The notes under the pieces are model-generated. The model did no database searches and was not told where the DNA came from. It saw only the letters and a list, made by a program, of their open reading frames with translations. From Histomonas meleagridis (taxonomy: Eukaryota; Parabasalia; Tritrichomonadida; Dientamoebidae), in NCBI GenBank assembly GCA_020186115.1, contig WSYJ01000113.1, positions 124,001 through 188,000 on the forward strand: a stretch of 64,000 bases of DNA. The letters run 5' to 3'. A program made the translations under genes and the position numbers. Positions 10,732 through 21,254 of the stretch are shown piece by piece; the first letter of the stretch is position 1, and every line of letters starts with the position of its first letter.

Positions 10732-11538
10732 ATGTCTGAAGCTCCAAAACAGCAGCAAGGCGAACAACGCCGTGGCGGAATGCGCGGTCGTCAACAGCGT
10801 GAACGATCACCACGAAATGCACAAAACAGAGGTGGAAAAGATAAATGGCAACCAAAGACAAAATTAGGACGTTTAGTTGCTAGTGGTCGTATTACTTCTA
10901 TCGAACAAATTTATCTTCATGCTATGCCAATTAAAGAACCAGAAATTATTGATGCACTCTTAGGTGATAACTTAAAGGATGAAGTCATGAAGATCATGCC
11001 AGTTCAGAAACAAACACGTGCAGGTCAACGTACACGCTTTAAGGCTGTTGTTGCAGTAGGTGACTATGATGGACATGTTGGTCTTGGTATCAAAACATCT
11101 GCAGAAGTTGCAAATGCCATCAAAGGTGCTTTAATCTATGCCAAGCTTTCTATCCTTCCAGTTCGTCGTGGATATTGGGGTAACAAGATCGGTCAACCTC
11201 ACACTGTTCCAAATACAGTTACAGGAAAATGTGGATCAGTTCGTGTTAGGCTTATTCCAGCTCCACGTGGTTCAGGCATTGTTGCAGGTTCTGTCGCAAA
11301 GAAACTTTTAGCTATGGCTGGTTTCGAAGATCTCTTCACATCATCAATTGGTAACACAAAGACATCAGCTAACTTCCTCGTTGCAACATATAAAGCAATT
11401 GAGGCAACTTACTCATTCTTAACCCCAGATCAATGGGAGCAGAAGGAACCAGAAGCTCATCCATTTGTTCAATACAGTGACATCCTTGCAAAGGACAATG
11501 AATTCAAAGTTACAAAAGTTAACATCAACTTGGAGTAA
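10732..11538 (+). CDS. RPS2: 40S ribosomal protein uS5 (RPS2)
   Basis: 268 residues from the ATG at 10732, the usual length for eukaryotic RPS2. A basic Arg/Gly/Gln N-terminus is followed by the S5 N-terminal double-stranded-RNA-binding-like domain ([20 protein letters not shown], then [17 protein letters not shown]) and by the S5 C-terminal domain ([19 protein letters not shown]). It sits in the small ribosomal subunit near the mRNA entry site and contributes to decoding fidelity. Codon use is rich in GC-ending codons compared with the ankyrin loci, as expected for a highly expressed gene. The stop is TAA in the context GAGTAAACC, so TAAA overlaps the stop. Confidence 0.97.
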   Translation: MSEAPKQQQGEQRRGGMRGRQQRERSPRNAQNRGGKDKWQPKTKLGRLVASGRITSIEQIYLHAMPIKEPEIIDALLGDNLKDEVMKIMPVQKQTRAGQRTRFKAVVAVGDYDGHVGLGIKTSAEVANAIKGALIYAKLSILPVRRGYWGNKIGQPHTVPNTVTGKCGSVRVRLIPAPRGSGIVAGSVAKKLLAMAGFEDLFTSSIGNTKTSANFLVATYKAIEATYSFLTPDQWEQKEPEAHPFVQYSDILAKDNEFKVTKVNINLE

Positions 11539-11960
11539 ACCAAAGCATTTTTTATCAAATTGATTTTTTTTAATTTCAAGCTCGTCAATGTAAACCATAT
11601 AAAAAGTGGATATTGTGTGATACATCCAAAGCAAGAAACAAGAGCTATTTTTATATAAAAAAATTTTTACAATAATTTCTCATAAGTTGTGCAGGAAAAC
11701 ATTAATTCCCCCAAAAAAAAATGGAAACAATGGATTAATTAAGAGAAAAGTAACTTTTATTAATAAAGAAATTAATCACTTTTTTTTAATTTTTGATAGA
11801 GATGATTAAATGAAAGATTTTTGTTGAAAAAAGTTACATTAGTTTTTTCTTTATGATAAATCATAAGGCCAAGTTGATATACCAATTTAATGTATCCATT
11901 AACGAAATACATTACAATACAGCTTGAAACCAAATGTAATTTAATAATTAAAAACAAACA
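11539..11960. other. 3' region between two converging genes
   Basis: AT-rich sequence between the stops of RPS2 (plus) and the Tubby-like gene (minus). No further gene seen. Confidence 0.5.
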
Positions 11961-12752
11961 TTACAAATCACATAAAAACGATGCAATTGCAATTGCAAAC
12001 ACTCTCATCTTATCTATACATGTTCTAGCCTCGACTTCGAGTACATTTTTTGCAGTTTTCCTTACATACGCATACAACATATGGTTTTCATCCTCAAGCC
12101 GCGAGTTTTTAATGCTAGAAAGCGCTTCATCTGTTCCAAGGTCGACAAACCATTCCTCTGTTTGAGGGTTGTATTGTGGCTTTGCACTCATCAGCTTTGG
12201 TGGTAAAGAATCGGATCCAAAGAAATATACTGTAATTGATCGTGGCTCTTCTTCCGTAATATCTTTACGCAATAAGATAGAAAGAAGCTCCTCGCCAAAC
12301 TTGGTTGACTTACGGAGAGAAAAGTCAGACATTTGATTAGTAAAAAGAAGTGCGCCATCAAGAGTTTCAGATTTGAAATGGACCTTCTCACCTGAAGAAA
12401 TTGGAATATAGTCAGTAGATTTTGAAGATTTATATTTGGCTGAATATAGGGCATGACCGTTTTGAACAAGTTGGAAAAAAATTCGTGTTCCACGAATATT
12501 TGTATTCTTCTTTTTAATGCATTGACAGGTTTCCATAACAGGCATAGGCTCAACAAAAGAGCTACTGGATGAATCATCTGAGTCATCGTCTTGTGCGGAA
12601 TTAAGTCGTTTCATAAAAATTGTCATTGGAAGCCTGGGAATTTGGCGACGTGAATAACTGGTACTTCGAGACTGAAGATGTGTTATATCTCGAAAAGATT
12701 TTAATTTAGAACGATCGACTGGTTTTTGCTTGTTTTTGTTGTCAGGTTCCAT
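11961..12752 (-). CDS. Tubby-like C-terminal domain protein
   Basis: 263 residues from the ATG at 12752; an upstream in-frame TTG was not used. After a polar, Ser/Asp-rich N-terminus (DDDSDDSSSSS) comes a beta-rich domain with features of the Tubby barrel: NIRGTRIFFQLVQNGHALYS near the start, where Tubby proteins have a strand pair leading to phosphoinositide-binding lysines, and at the end SSIKNSRLEDENHMLYAYVR followed by the closing hydrophobic helix (RVFAIAIASFLCDL), which matches the helix that threads the Tubby barrel. Tubby domains bind PI(4,5)P2 at membranes and act in trafficking or signalling. The gene is tail-to-tail with RPS2. The upstream region holds TTAAACGTTTA. Confidence 0.7.
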   Translation of the reverse strand: MEPDNKNKQKPVDRSKLKSFRDITHLQSRSTSYSRRQIPRLPMTIFMKRLNSAQDDDSDDSSSSSFVEPMPVMETCQCIKKKNTNIRGTRIFFQLVQNGHALYSAKYKSSKSTDYIPISSGEKVHFKSETLDGALLFTNQMSDFSLRKSTKFGEELLSILLRKDITEEEPRSITVYFFGSDSLPPKLMSAKPQYNPQTEEWFVDLGTDEALSSIKNSRLEDENHMLYAYVRKTAKNVLEVEARTCIDKMRVFAIAIASFLCDL

Positions 12753-13001
12753 TGTTGATAAACGTTTAACAACAAACGTACAATGCAAATGAGAAAGAAC
12801 AAATCATTTTATTCCTGTAACGAATCTCCAATTTAAAAGTGTTTTGTAAGTGCCTTTTGATTTTTAATTAGTTCACAATCAAATTTCTTCAATGATTTAA
12901 AAATATCTTTTGAAATGTTTAGTCAAAATTTACTCCAAGTGAAACATTTTGATTCATGACATTTACAATATAACAGGAAAGTTTATTTTACATGTTAATA
13001 G

Positions 13002-13610
13002 TTACGATAATTGTTCCTTCACTTCAGATACAACACTATCCCACCACGACCGCTTATATTCATGCGCTAAAACTTCTGCGTTTCGCCCAAGATCGTCTTT
13101 CAAGTCAATTTTTGCACCTTTCGAAAGCAATATTTTGCAAACATCTTTCTGTCCATATGCTATTGCAAAATGTAATGGGGTCCATTTAAACATTGCTGGG
13201 TGATCAATGTGAGCACAGTTTTCAATTAGAAGGAGTACTGTTGATTCGTGTCCACAAACACATGCGATATGTAAAGCAGTTTGCTTGTTGTTATCAGCTG
13301 CATCTACTGATAGATTTTTACCTATCAAATAGTAAATAACATCGTCCCAACCACCAAAAGCTGCCCAATGAAGAAGAGTATATCCATTTCTGGAAATGCA
13401 ATTAAGATCACCACCATTGTCTGCTAAAAATTGCAGACATTCTAAAGATCCATAAGCAGCAGCTGCACTTAAAAGATTTCGAATATCACACTTTCGATCT
13501 GGAATTGACGAATTTGGATCAACTTCTCGAGGAACAATTTCCATTAGATACTCAATGTCACCGGTTTTTACAAGATTCCAAGCTTTTATTATGGAATTTC
13601 CATCCTGCAT
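13002..13610 (-). CDS. Intact small ankyrin-repeat protein
   Basis: 202 residues from the ATG at 13610. About five ankyrin repeats fill it, with good consensus: NGYTLLHWAAFGGWDDVIYY, KQTALHIACVCGHESTVLLL and KWTPLHFAIAYGQKDVCKIL. The repeats are the usual 33 residues without insertions, and the coding DNA is less AT-rich, so this is a different ankyrin type from the DUF3447 family that dominates the window. No membrane segment or signal. It shares a 69-bp divergent promoter with the large Ser-rich gene. Ankyrin domains mediate protein binding; the partner is unknown. Confidence 0.9.
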   Translation of the reverse strand: MQDGNSIIKAWNLVKTGDIEYLMEIVPREVDPNSSIPDRKCDIRNLLSAAAAYGSLECLQFLADNGGDLNCISRNGYTLLHWAAFGGWDDVIYYLIGKNLSVDAADNNKQTALHIACVCGHESTVLLLIENCAHIDHPAMFKWTPLHFAIAYGQKDVCKILLSKGAKIDLKDDLGRNAEVLAHEYKRSWWDSVVSEVKEQLS

Positions 13611-13679
13611 ATGCTTTGCTACTTGCAGATAATTAACGGTCTCCGTTATCGACCGTTAAGATATACGTTTTAAATAAAA
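13611..13679. promoter_or_regulatory. Divergent promoter with inverted AACGGT motifs
   Basis: Only 69 bp separate two divergent ATGs. Within it TTAACGGTC (13633-13641) and its exact reverse complement GACCGTTAA (13651-13659) flank a third copy of the core (CCGTTATC at 13643-13650). This is the same AACGGT core as at RPS2, suggesting a shared Myb-type regulator of both genes (inference). Confidence 0.6.
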
Positions 13680-16600
13680 ATGGATGATTTTTCTTTTCGT
13701 CGTTTACGCGAGCAGGATCGATTAGTTTTTACACAAGAATCAGACCGTAGAAGAGCACATCAAAATATAACTCGAAATATACATTCTATTAAAACCAGGG
13801 CATCACCAAAAACAATCAAAAAATCATCAAATTTAATTTCATATAATCCAAGTTTACAACCATCAAGTACAATTAGAGCGTCTCCTCAAAAAACAGAATA
13901 TTATGAATATGAAACATTAAGAATGCAAAAATTATCAATCCAAAATGAAATTGCAAGTTTACTATCAGAATTACATCCTCTTCGAGAAGCATATAAAAAA
14001 CTTGATGAAGAACAAAAAAAGCAAAATGAAGTAGATAGATATTTTGTAACAAAAAATCGAGGTGAATCAAAAGAAATAATTTTATCACTAAATCAACGAG
14101 AATTAGAAGAATCAATATCCCAACTTCAACAAGAAAGTGATAAGTTGTCAGATCAAATTTCCAAACTTAAACGGGATTTTTCTCCAAAAGGCATATCAGA
14201 TCTTGAGACTGAAATTCATGAAGCTAAAACAGAAATTCATAATATTTCTGAGGAATGTTATGAAATGGAGCAACAAATACAAGCGAATCAAAATTACATT
14301 GATTCATTTGAAAAAACGTCAAATTACAAAAAATTCAATGAAAATGAGAAAACGATAGGGAAATTGAATGCTGAAATCAAGAAAGCAATTCAAAAAAACA
14401 ATGAATTAAGTGAAGAGCTTTCTAAAGCAACAGAAAAGAAGAAGCCTTTAGATGTTGATTCTTCACCTGAAATACAGAAACTTAAAGAAAAACTTAAACG
14501 CGAAACAGAAAAATATAAAGTGTCTGAGGATGATTTGAACACACAAAAGAGGAAATACGTAAGTGAAATATCAAAAATTAATAATGAAAGAGATAAAATG
14601 CTTGAAAAAGAAAGAGAAGAAAATGAACGAAAGAAAAGAGAACAAAAATATCGAACACAAAGATCATTTTCAAAAAGTGGAAAAAACAAAGCAAAAAGTT
14701 CTAATAAAAAGCAAAAAGAAGAAAGTGAATTACAAAAGACAAATTCATCATCAAATGAAATTGAATTTAATTCTTCTAAATATTCACAAAAAGAAAGTGA
14801 AATTCAAATTGAAAATTCATTTTCATCAATAAATACTAAAGAAAATGAGTCAACAATTGTTACTCCAAGTATTGATTCAATTGTAGAGGATATTTCAAGT
14901 TCTTCCAAAGAAGAAATTAAATCAGAAACACAAAATGATGAAAGTATAAGTGCAAAATCATATTCTGAATCATCAATTGATAAAGAAAAGCTTTCATCAC
15001 CAAAGATTGAAACAAAGGAATCATCAGAAAGAAGTGATAAAAATGATAATTTTGATGAGTTAACTTTCCCAAGTTCAAGTTTATTAAAGGAAGAAACAAA
15101 ATCGGAAATACCAAATGAGGAAACGAAAAGTGAGAAATCAAGTTCAGATTCGTCGAGTAAAAAAGAACAAAATACAAAACTTTCATCACCAAAGATTGAA
15201 ACAAAGGAATCATCAGAAAGAAGTGATAAAAATGATAATTTTGATGAGTTAACTTTCCCAAGTTCAAGTTTATTAAAGGAAGAAACAAAATCGGAAATAC
15301 CAAATGAGGAAACGAAAAGTGGAAAATCAAGTTCAGATTTGTCAAGTAAAAAAGAAGAACAAAATGCAAAACTTTCATCACCAAAGATTGAAACTAAAGA
15401 AAACAAGTCATCAAGCTCAAGTGATAAAAATGATAATTTTGATGAATTAGGCTTCCCAAGCATAAATTCAACAGAAGAAGAAACAAAATCAGAAAAGCAA
15501 GATGATCAAATAAAGAATGAAAAATCAAGTTCAGATTCATCTATTAACAAAGAAGAAACAAAATTAGAAGTACCAAATATAGAACAAAAGAGTGAAAAGT
15601 CTGAAGAAAGTAAATCGAACTCAGATTCATCGAACAAAAAGGAAACGATTTCATTACCAAAGATTGAGACTAAAGAAGAAGAAAAAATTGAAAGAAAAGA
15701 AAACAAGTCAACAAGTTCAAGTGATAAAAATGATAATTTTGATGAATTGAGTTTTCCAAGTATGAACTCAATAGAAGAAGAAAAATCAGAAAAACAAAAT
15801 GAAAAAACCGATAGCACAAAATCAAGTTCAGATTCATCAAGCAAAAAAGAAAACAATGCAATTATTTCACCACCAAATATAGAAGCAAAAGAAAACAAAT
15901 CGTCAGATTCAAGTTCTAATGATAGAAATAAGTCAATTTCAAGCTCATCAAAAGAAAAAGAAATTAAAGAAGAAACGCAAAATGAAAAATCTGATGGAAA
16001 TAAATCAAGTGAAAAAGATGAAAATAAGGCCATTCTTTCGCTACCAAATATTGAAACGAAAGAAAATGATGCTAAATCTAAATCATCAGAATCAAGTGTT
16101 AAAGACATTAGCGTTGACAAATCAAATTCAAGTTCAAGCTCATCAGAAGAAGAAAAAGAAATTAAAGAAGAAACGCAAAATGAAAAATCTGATGGAAATA
16201 AATCAAGAGAAAAAGATGAAAATAAGGCCATTCTTTCGCTACCAAATATTGAAACGAAAGAAAATGATGCTAAATCCAAATCATCAGAATCAAGCGATAA
16301 AGACATTAGCGCTGATAAATCAAATTCAAGTTCAAGTATATCAGAAGAAAAGGAAATTAAAGAAGAAGCTCAAATTGAAGAAAAGATTAATGATATATCT
16401 GATAAAAATAAATCAGATACAGATTCGTCAAGGAAAGAAGGTGAACAAAAGTCAATACTTTCATTACCAAAAATTGAAACTAAGGAAAATTCCAATAAAT
16501 CAAAATCATCAGATTCAAGTGATAAAAATGATAATTCGGATGGAATCAGTTTTCCAAGTTCATCAAATGAAGAAAATAAATCAGAAGCACAAAATGAAGA

Positions 16601-19568
16601 AAAGAATTATAAAATATCAGATAAAAATTCGGATTCATCAGGTAAAATCGTTACAAATATTGAAACTAAAGAAATCAAATCGTCAGATTCAAGTTCTAAT
16701 GATAGAAATAAGTCAAGTTCAAGTTCATCAAAAGAAAAAGAAATTAAAGAAGAAACGCAAAATGAAATATCTGATGGAAATAAGGCCATTCTTTCGCTAC
16801 CAAATATTGAAACGAAAGAAAATGATGCTAAATCTAAATCATCAGAATCAAGTGTTAAAGACATTAGCGTTGATAAATCAAACTCAAGTTTAAGATCAGC
16901 AGAAGAAGAAAAAGAAATTAAAGAAAAATCACAAAATGAAATATCTGATGGAAGTAAATCAAGTGAAAAAGATCAGCAAAAAGCCATTCTTTCGCCACTA
17001 AATATCGAAATAAAAGAAAATGATGCTAAATCCAAATCATCAGAATCAAGTGTTGAAGATATTGGTATTGATAAATCAAGCTCAAGCTCATCAGAAGAAA
17101 AAGAAATTAAAGAAAAAGCACAAAATGAAATATCTAATGAAAACGTATCAAATTCAGATTCTTCAAGCGCCAAAAAAGATCAAAAGTCAATACTTTCTTT
17201 ACCAAATATTGAAACAAAGGGAAATGATAATGAAATTAAATCAGAATCAAATGTTGAAGATATTAGTGTTGACAAATCAAGCACAAGTTCATCAGATGAA
17301 AAAGAAATTAAACAAGAAGCCCAAAATGATGGAAACGTTGAAACAAATGAAAGTAAATCATCAGAATCAAGTGACAAAGAAATTATTATTGATGAATCAA
17401 GTTCTAACTCTTCAAGAAAAGAAAAAAACAAAATATCTGATGGAAATAAATCAAGTGAAAATGGTGACAAAGAAATTAGTATTGATGAATCAAGTTCTAA
17501 CTCATCAGATAAAGAAAAAGCACAAAATGAAATATCTAATGAAAACAAATCAAATTCAGATTCAGATAAATCAAATAAAAATGAAAATCTTTTATCAATT
17601 GAGAAAACAAACATCGAAACAAAAGATGAAGATGAAAAAGTCAAATCAAGTTCGAGTTTTGGCGATAAAGAAGAAGAAAAGATTGAAGTGGTTAAATTGT
17701 CAAGTTCAAGCACAAGTGACAAAGAAGATATTAATCATATTCCACAAATATCACTAAATATTGAAGCAAAAGAAGAAAAAATTGATAAATCAAATTCATC
17801 AAGTTCGAGTTCTATTAGTGATAAAGAAGAAAAAATTGAAGATGTTAAAATTTCTAGTTCATCAAATGATAAAGAAGAAAATCATTTATCATCTAATATT
17901 GATGTAAAAGAAGAAGAAAAAATAGAAGAAGTTAAATCGTCAAGTTCAAGTGATAACGAAAAAATAAAAAGTTCTGATTCAATAACTGATAAAAACCAAA
18001 ATCAATTACAACATGAGAAACTAAATGTTTCCAATAAAAGTTCAAATTCATCAAGTGATAATGAAGATAAACACTCATCACAAAATATAGAAACAAAAGA
18101 AGAAATTAATTCATCAAGTTCAAGCGATAAAAATGAAATACCTAAACTGCAAATAAAACCAAACATTGAAATTAAAGAAGAAGAAAAAGTTAAATCATCA
18201 GAATCGAGTTCCAGCGATAAAGAAGAAAAATTTGAAGAAATTAAAATCTCTTCATCAAGTGATAAAGATGATAAACATTTAACATCAAATACCGAAGCAA
18301 AAGAAGAAGTCAAATCAAAATCTAGTTTTAGTAGTAAAAAAGATAAAAGTTTTAGTTCATCAAGTGAAAAAGAAGGGAAACATTTAACATCAAATACTGA
18401 AGCAAAAGATGATGATGTCAAAGAAGGCAAATCATCAATTTCGAGTGATAAAGAAGAAAAGTTCGAAGAAATCAAAATTTCTAGTTCATCAAGTGAAAAA
18501 GAAGATAAACATTTAGCATCAAATACTGAAGCAAAAGATGACAAATCAAAAACGAGTTCTGATAAAGTAAATAAGAGTTCAAATTCAACGAGTGAAAAAG
18601 ATGATAAACATTTCGCATCAAATACCGAAGCAAAAGAAGAGAAAAAAATCGAAGAAGTTAAATCATCAGAATCGAGTTCCAGCGATAAAGAAGAAAAATT
18701 TGAAGAAATTAAAATCTCTTCATCAAGTGATAAAGAAGACAAACATTTAACATCAAACACCGAAGCAAAAGAAGAAGTCAAATCAAAATCTAGTTTTAGT
18801 AGTAAAAAAGATAAAACATCGAGTTCATCAAGCGATAAAGAAGACAAACATTTAGCATCAAACACCGAAACAAAAGAAGATGATAATGTCAAAGAGGATA
18901 AATCATCAATTTCGAGTGACAAAGAAGAAAAGTTCGAAGAAATCAAAATTTCTAATTCATCAAGTGACAAAGATACAAATCGCACATCACAAACATCAAC
19001 AAATACCGAAGCAAAATTAGAAAATGTTTTTGTTGCTAATTCGTCAAGTAGTAAAAAAGAAAAACATTTATCACAAAGTAATGAAACAAAAGACGAAAGC
19101 GTTAATAAATCCAAATCATTAAGTGATAAAGGAGAGCCACAACATTTAGTTGCAACACCTACCATACAAACAAAAGAAAAAAACAAATCTGATGCATTTA
19201 GTAACATAAGTAATGAAAGGAATTCAATAAGTGAAGACGAATTTGAAGAGATTCAAATTTCGAGTTCCAGCTCAGAATCACTGAGTAAGAAATCTGTTCA
19301 AAGTACAACCAACTCTTCGAAAGAAAATAAGATTCAAGAAGTTAATAATTTAAGCTCGAGCGCTTCTTCTGATTCGGAAGATAAAGTTATATATGTGAGT
19401 AATAATGCAAAATCAGCTTCAAAAAATGAAACGGAAAATTTAAAGCAAAAAAATGATGTTTCAAATGAAAGCTCTGACATTGTTGACATTGACGTTTCCA
19501 ATAGTTTAAGCTCAGGAATGGAAAACTTTCCATCATCTAGTGAAATGGCGGATTATTCAGATCAATAA
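13680..19568 (+). CDS. Giant Ser/Glu/Lys-rich repeat protein with N-terminal coiled coil
   Basis: One uninterrupted frame of 1962 codons from the ATG at 13680. Residues 1-80 are basic (RRLREQDRLVF, SPQKTEYYEYETLRMQKL). Residues about 80-320 are a long coiled coil (ELEESISQLQQESDKLSDQI, KLKEKLKRETEKYKVSEDDL). From about 350 to the end it is an imperfect tandem array built from short blocks such as SSSSDKEEK, NIETKENDAKSKSSESS and HLTSNTEAKEE, with units from 20 to over 90 residues and several nearly exact long duplications (for example 15000-15120 and 15180-15300). Acidic Ser clusters give a very large number of potential CK2 sites (S-x-x-E/D). No membrane segment. Keeping so long a repeat frame open argues for selection. 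Function unknown; a coiled-coil scaffold with a disordered phosphorylatable tail is the plain reading. Confidence 0.85.
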   Translation: MDDFSFRRLREQDRLVFTQESDRRRAHQNITRNIHSIKTRASPKTIKKSSNLISYNPSLQPSSTIRASPQKTEYYEYETLRMQKLSIQNEIASLLSELHPLREAYKKLDEEQKKQNEVDRYFVTKNRGESKEIILSLNQRELEESISQLQQESDKLSDQISKLKRDFSPKGISDLETEIHEAKTEIHNISEECYEMEQQIQANQNYIDSFEKTSNYKKFNENEKTIGKLNAEIKKAIQKNNELSEELSKATEKKKPLDVDSSPEIQKLKEKLKRETEKYKVSEDDLNTQKRKYVSEISKINNERDKMLEKEREENERKKREQKYRTQRSFSKSGKNKAKSSNKKQKEESELQKTNSSSNEIEFNSSKYSQKESEIQIENSFSSINTKENESTIVTPSIDSIVEDISSSSKEEIKSETQNDESISAKSYSESSIDKEKLSSPKIETKESSERSDKNDNFDELTFPSSSLLKEETKSEIPNEETKSEKSSSDSSSKKEQNTKLSSPKIETKESSERSDKNDNFDELTFPSSSLLKEETKSEIPNEETKSGKSSSDLSSKKEEQNAKLSSPKIETKENKSSSSSDKNDNFDELGFPSINSTEEETKSEKQDDQIKNEKSSSDSSINKEETKLEVPNIEQKSEKSEESKSNSDSSNKKETISLPKIETKEEEKIERKENKSTSSSDKNDNFDELSFPSMNSIEEEKSEKQNEKTDSTKSSSDSSSKKENNAIISPPNIEAKENKSSDSSSNDRNKSISSSSKEKEIKEETQNEKSDGNKSSEKDENKAILSLPNIETKENDAKSKSSESSVKDISVDKSNSSSSSSEEEKEIKEETQNEKSDGNKSREKDENKAILSLPNIETKENDAKSKSSESSDKDISADKSNSSSSISEEKEIKEEAQIEEKINDISDKNKSDTDSSRKEGEQKSILSLPKIETKENSNKSKSSDSSDKNDNSDGISFPSSSNEENKSEAQNEEKNYKISDKNSDSSGKIVTNIETKEIKSSDSSSNDRNKSSSSSSKEKEIKEETQNEISDGNKAILSLPNIETKENDAKSKSSESSVKDISVDKSNSSLRSAEEEKEIKEKSQNEISDGSKSSEKDQQKAILSPLNIEIKENDAKSKSSESSVEDIGIDKSSSSSSEEKEIKEKAQNEISNENVSNSDSSSAKKDQKSILSLPNIETKGNDNEIKSESNVEDISVDKSSTSSSDEKEIKQEAQNDGNVETNESKSSESSDKEIIIDESSSNSSRKEKNKISDGNKSSENGDKEISIDESSSNSSDKEKAQNEISNENKSNSDSDKSNKNENLLSIEKTNIETKDEDEKVKSSSSFGDKEEEKIEVVKLSSSSTSDKEDINHIPQISLNIEAKEEKIDKSNSSSSSSISDKEEKIEDVKISSSSNDKEENHLSSNIDVKEEEKIEEVKSSSSSDNEKIKSSDSITDKNQNQLQHEKLNVSNKSSNSSSDNEDKHSSQNIETKEEINSSSSSDKNEIPKLQIKPNIEIKEEEKVKSSESSSSDKEEKFEEIKISSSSDKDDKHLTSNTEAKEEVKSKSSFSSKKDKSFSSSSEKEGKHLTSNTEAKDDDVKEGKSSISSDKEEKFEEIKISSSSSEKEDKHLASNTEAKDDKSKTSSDKVNKSSNSTSEKDDKHFASNTEAKEEKKIEEVKSSESSSSDKEEKFEEIKISSSSDKEDKHLTSNTEAKEEVKSKSSFSSKKDKTSSSSSDKEDKHLASNTETKEDDNVKEDKSSISSDKEEKFEEIKISNSSSDKDTNRTSQTSTNTEAKLENVFVANSSSSKKEKHLSQSNETKDESVNKSKSLSDKGEPQHLVATPTIQTKEKNKSDAFSNISNERNSISEDEFEEIQISSSSSESLSKKSVQSTTNSSKENKIQEVNNLSSSASSDSEDKVIYVSNNAKSASKNETENLKQKNDVSNESSDIVDIDVSNSLSSGMENFPSSSEMADYSDQ

Positions 19569-21254
19569 ATATGTAATTTTTTTTTTTTTCATTTCTGATC
19601 AAGTTTTTAATTTATTCATCTCGATTTACATCTTGTTGACCTTGATTCTAATCAAAATGGAATGGGATTAATACATTAGGCATGTATGTCAAACAACCCC
19701 GAAATTATCCGTATTGTGCTCACCAAAACATAAATGTTAATAGATTCGATAAAGATGGAAAGTTAGGACCCACAAATTTAGTATATTGTCCAGATGAAAA
19801 AGTGGTTATACAAATCATGGAAATGTTAGTTGAGAAGGGCTAAGGATCAAAAGCAAACGATCGTTGAATACGTACAATCCAGAAGCGATAAGAAGATGAA
19901 GTATTCGCGAAGCACGTTAAGATGACTAAGTAAGGCTTCAAATACACAAACGTTTTTCATTCAAATTTTACGGGTGGTCCATTAAAAGTGATGTGACTTA
20001 TTAAGGAAATTTTAAAAAACTTTCGGCCAGTGATGTGGCATAAATATATATAAAAATTTTTGCCGCGTTGGTGAAATTAGGTGACAGTGCATGTGCATTA
20101 GAATTAGACGACTAAGGTCACTTCATACAGTTATTTATGCTTGATCATTTCATACAAATTATTCCTTACATTTATATATATAGATATAAGAACGGTAACC
20201 TTTACCAAAAATTCTCTTATTCGCCTTGAAGATTCATAATTCCAATTACTTTAGTTCATAGTTGACAAAATTAGATTCATAGCAGCAAATGTTCTTTCTT
20301 TTGGTATCATATAATTATTTTGCTTCATGATGTACTTAATCGGGAAATTCCAAATACGATTTTTTTTCATTGATAATTAAGCGTTTCTTATGAAAATTTT
20401 AACTTGAAATGATCTAATTTCACTAAATCCTTATTACAACTTTTCTATATCAGTTATAAGCAAACTTTCTTTCATGTCACATTCTTTAGCCTTTATCCTT
20501 CGTAAAGCTCAAAAAAACATAAAAATGTGAAGTGATTTCACATTTAAATTATTGAACTAATTCAAATTTCAGCCCAGAATTTTAGAAACTTCTGACCATT
20601 TTACGGTTTTTTGATGACTTATTAAGAAAAAGTTATAAATCTTTTGATCAAAAGTCATGTGACCAACGAAAGATATTTTAAATAATTTCTCCTATATTAT
20701 TCAGTAACGAGCAGGAAAATTGAAATTTTTAACAAAACAATATGCGATATTTAACATATATTATAATATTGATTCAATATGAAGTAATATGAATTAATAA
20801 TTTCCGAAATTATTTTAAGATTTATATTTCATTTTTGGATTTCTTGTCTTTTAATTTATATTGATATATCATATTTCCAAGATCAGATGATCAACTATAT
20901 AATATTAATGATAACATAATTTAAAATGTTTTCTTTAATAATTGGATAATTGCAATCATACTAATGAACGAGTTGACGCTTGATTTCGAATAACCTCATC
21001 TTAGATCGACATTTTTTGCAAAAATAACGAAGTCAGAATCTTCTTTTATTGAGTTATCTGAAATAATTGATTAGCCGACGCCTTGGGTTTTGACAGTGCG
21101 TCAAAAGATTTGGACCAGATTTTTTTGACATGTCAAATTTAATGCTATAATGAAAGGAAATATTCTGTGTATCAGTATTTTGCTCTGCAATTTGCCAAAA
21201 AATGGTACTGTCAAAATATAAATTTTTAAATGCGATCTTTGACAAAATAAAAAT
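19569..21254. other. Long intergenic region with a decayed gene at about 19640-20200
   Basis: Apart from the decayed gene annotated separately, the region from 20200 to 21250 is AT-rich and I see no gene in it. It contains a poly-T tract directly after the large gene. Confidence 0.4.
19640..20200 (+). pseudogene. Decayed unidentified gene
   Basis: The DNA has more normal base composition than its flanks and reads as protein in pieces: FDKDGKLGPTNLVYCPDEKV with VVIQIMEMLVEKG, then a stop; later FKYTNVFHSNFTGGPLKVM, then KFAALVKLGDSACALELDD in another frame and GHFIQLFMLDHFIQ. Stops and frame changes separate the pieces. I do not recognise the family. Confidence 0.4.

Noticed and set aside
14804-19207. 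Long open frames on the strand opposite to the giant Ser-rich gene
   Set aside because: They mirror the biased Ser/Glu/Lys codons (antisense Leu/Phe/Ser-rich) and have no domain; the plus-strand frame is far longer and starts with ATG.
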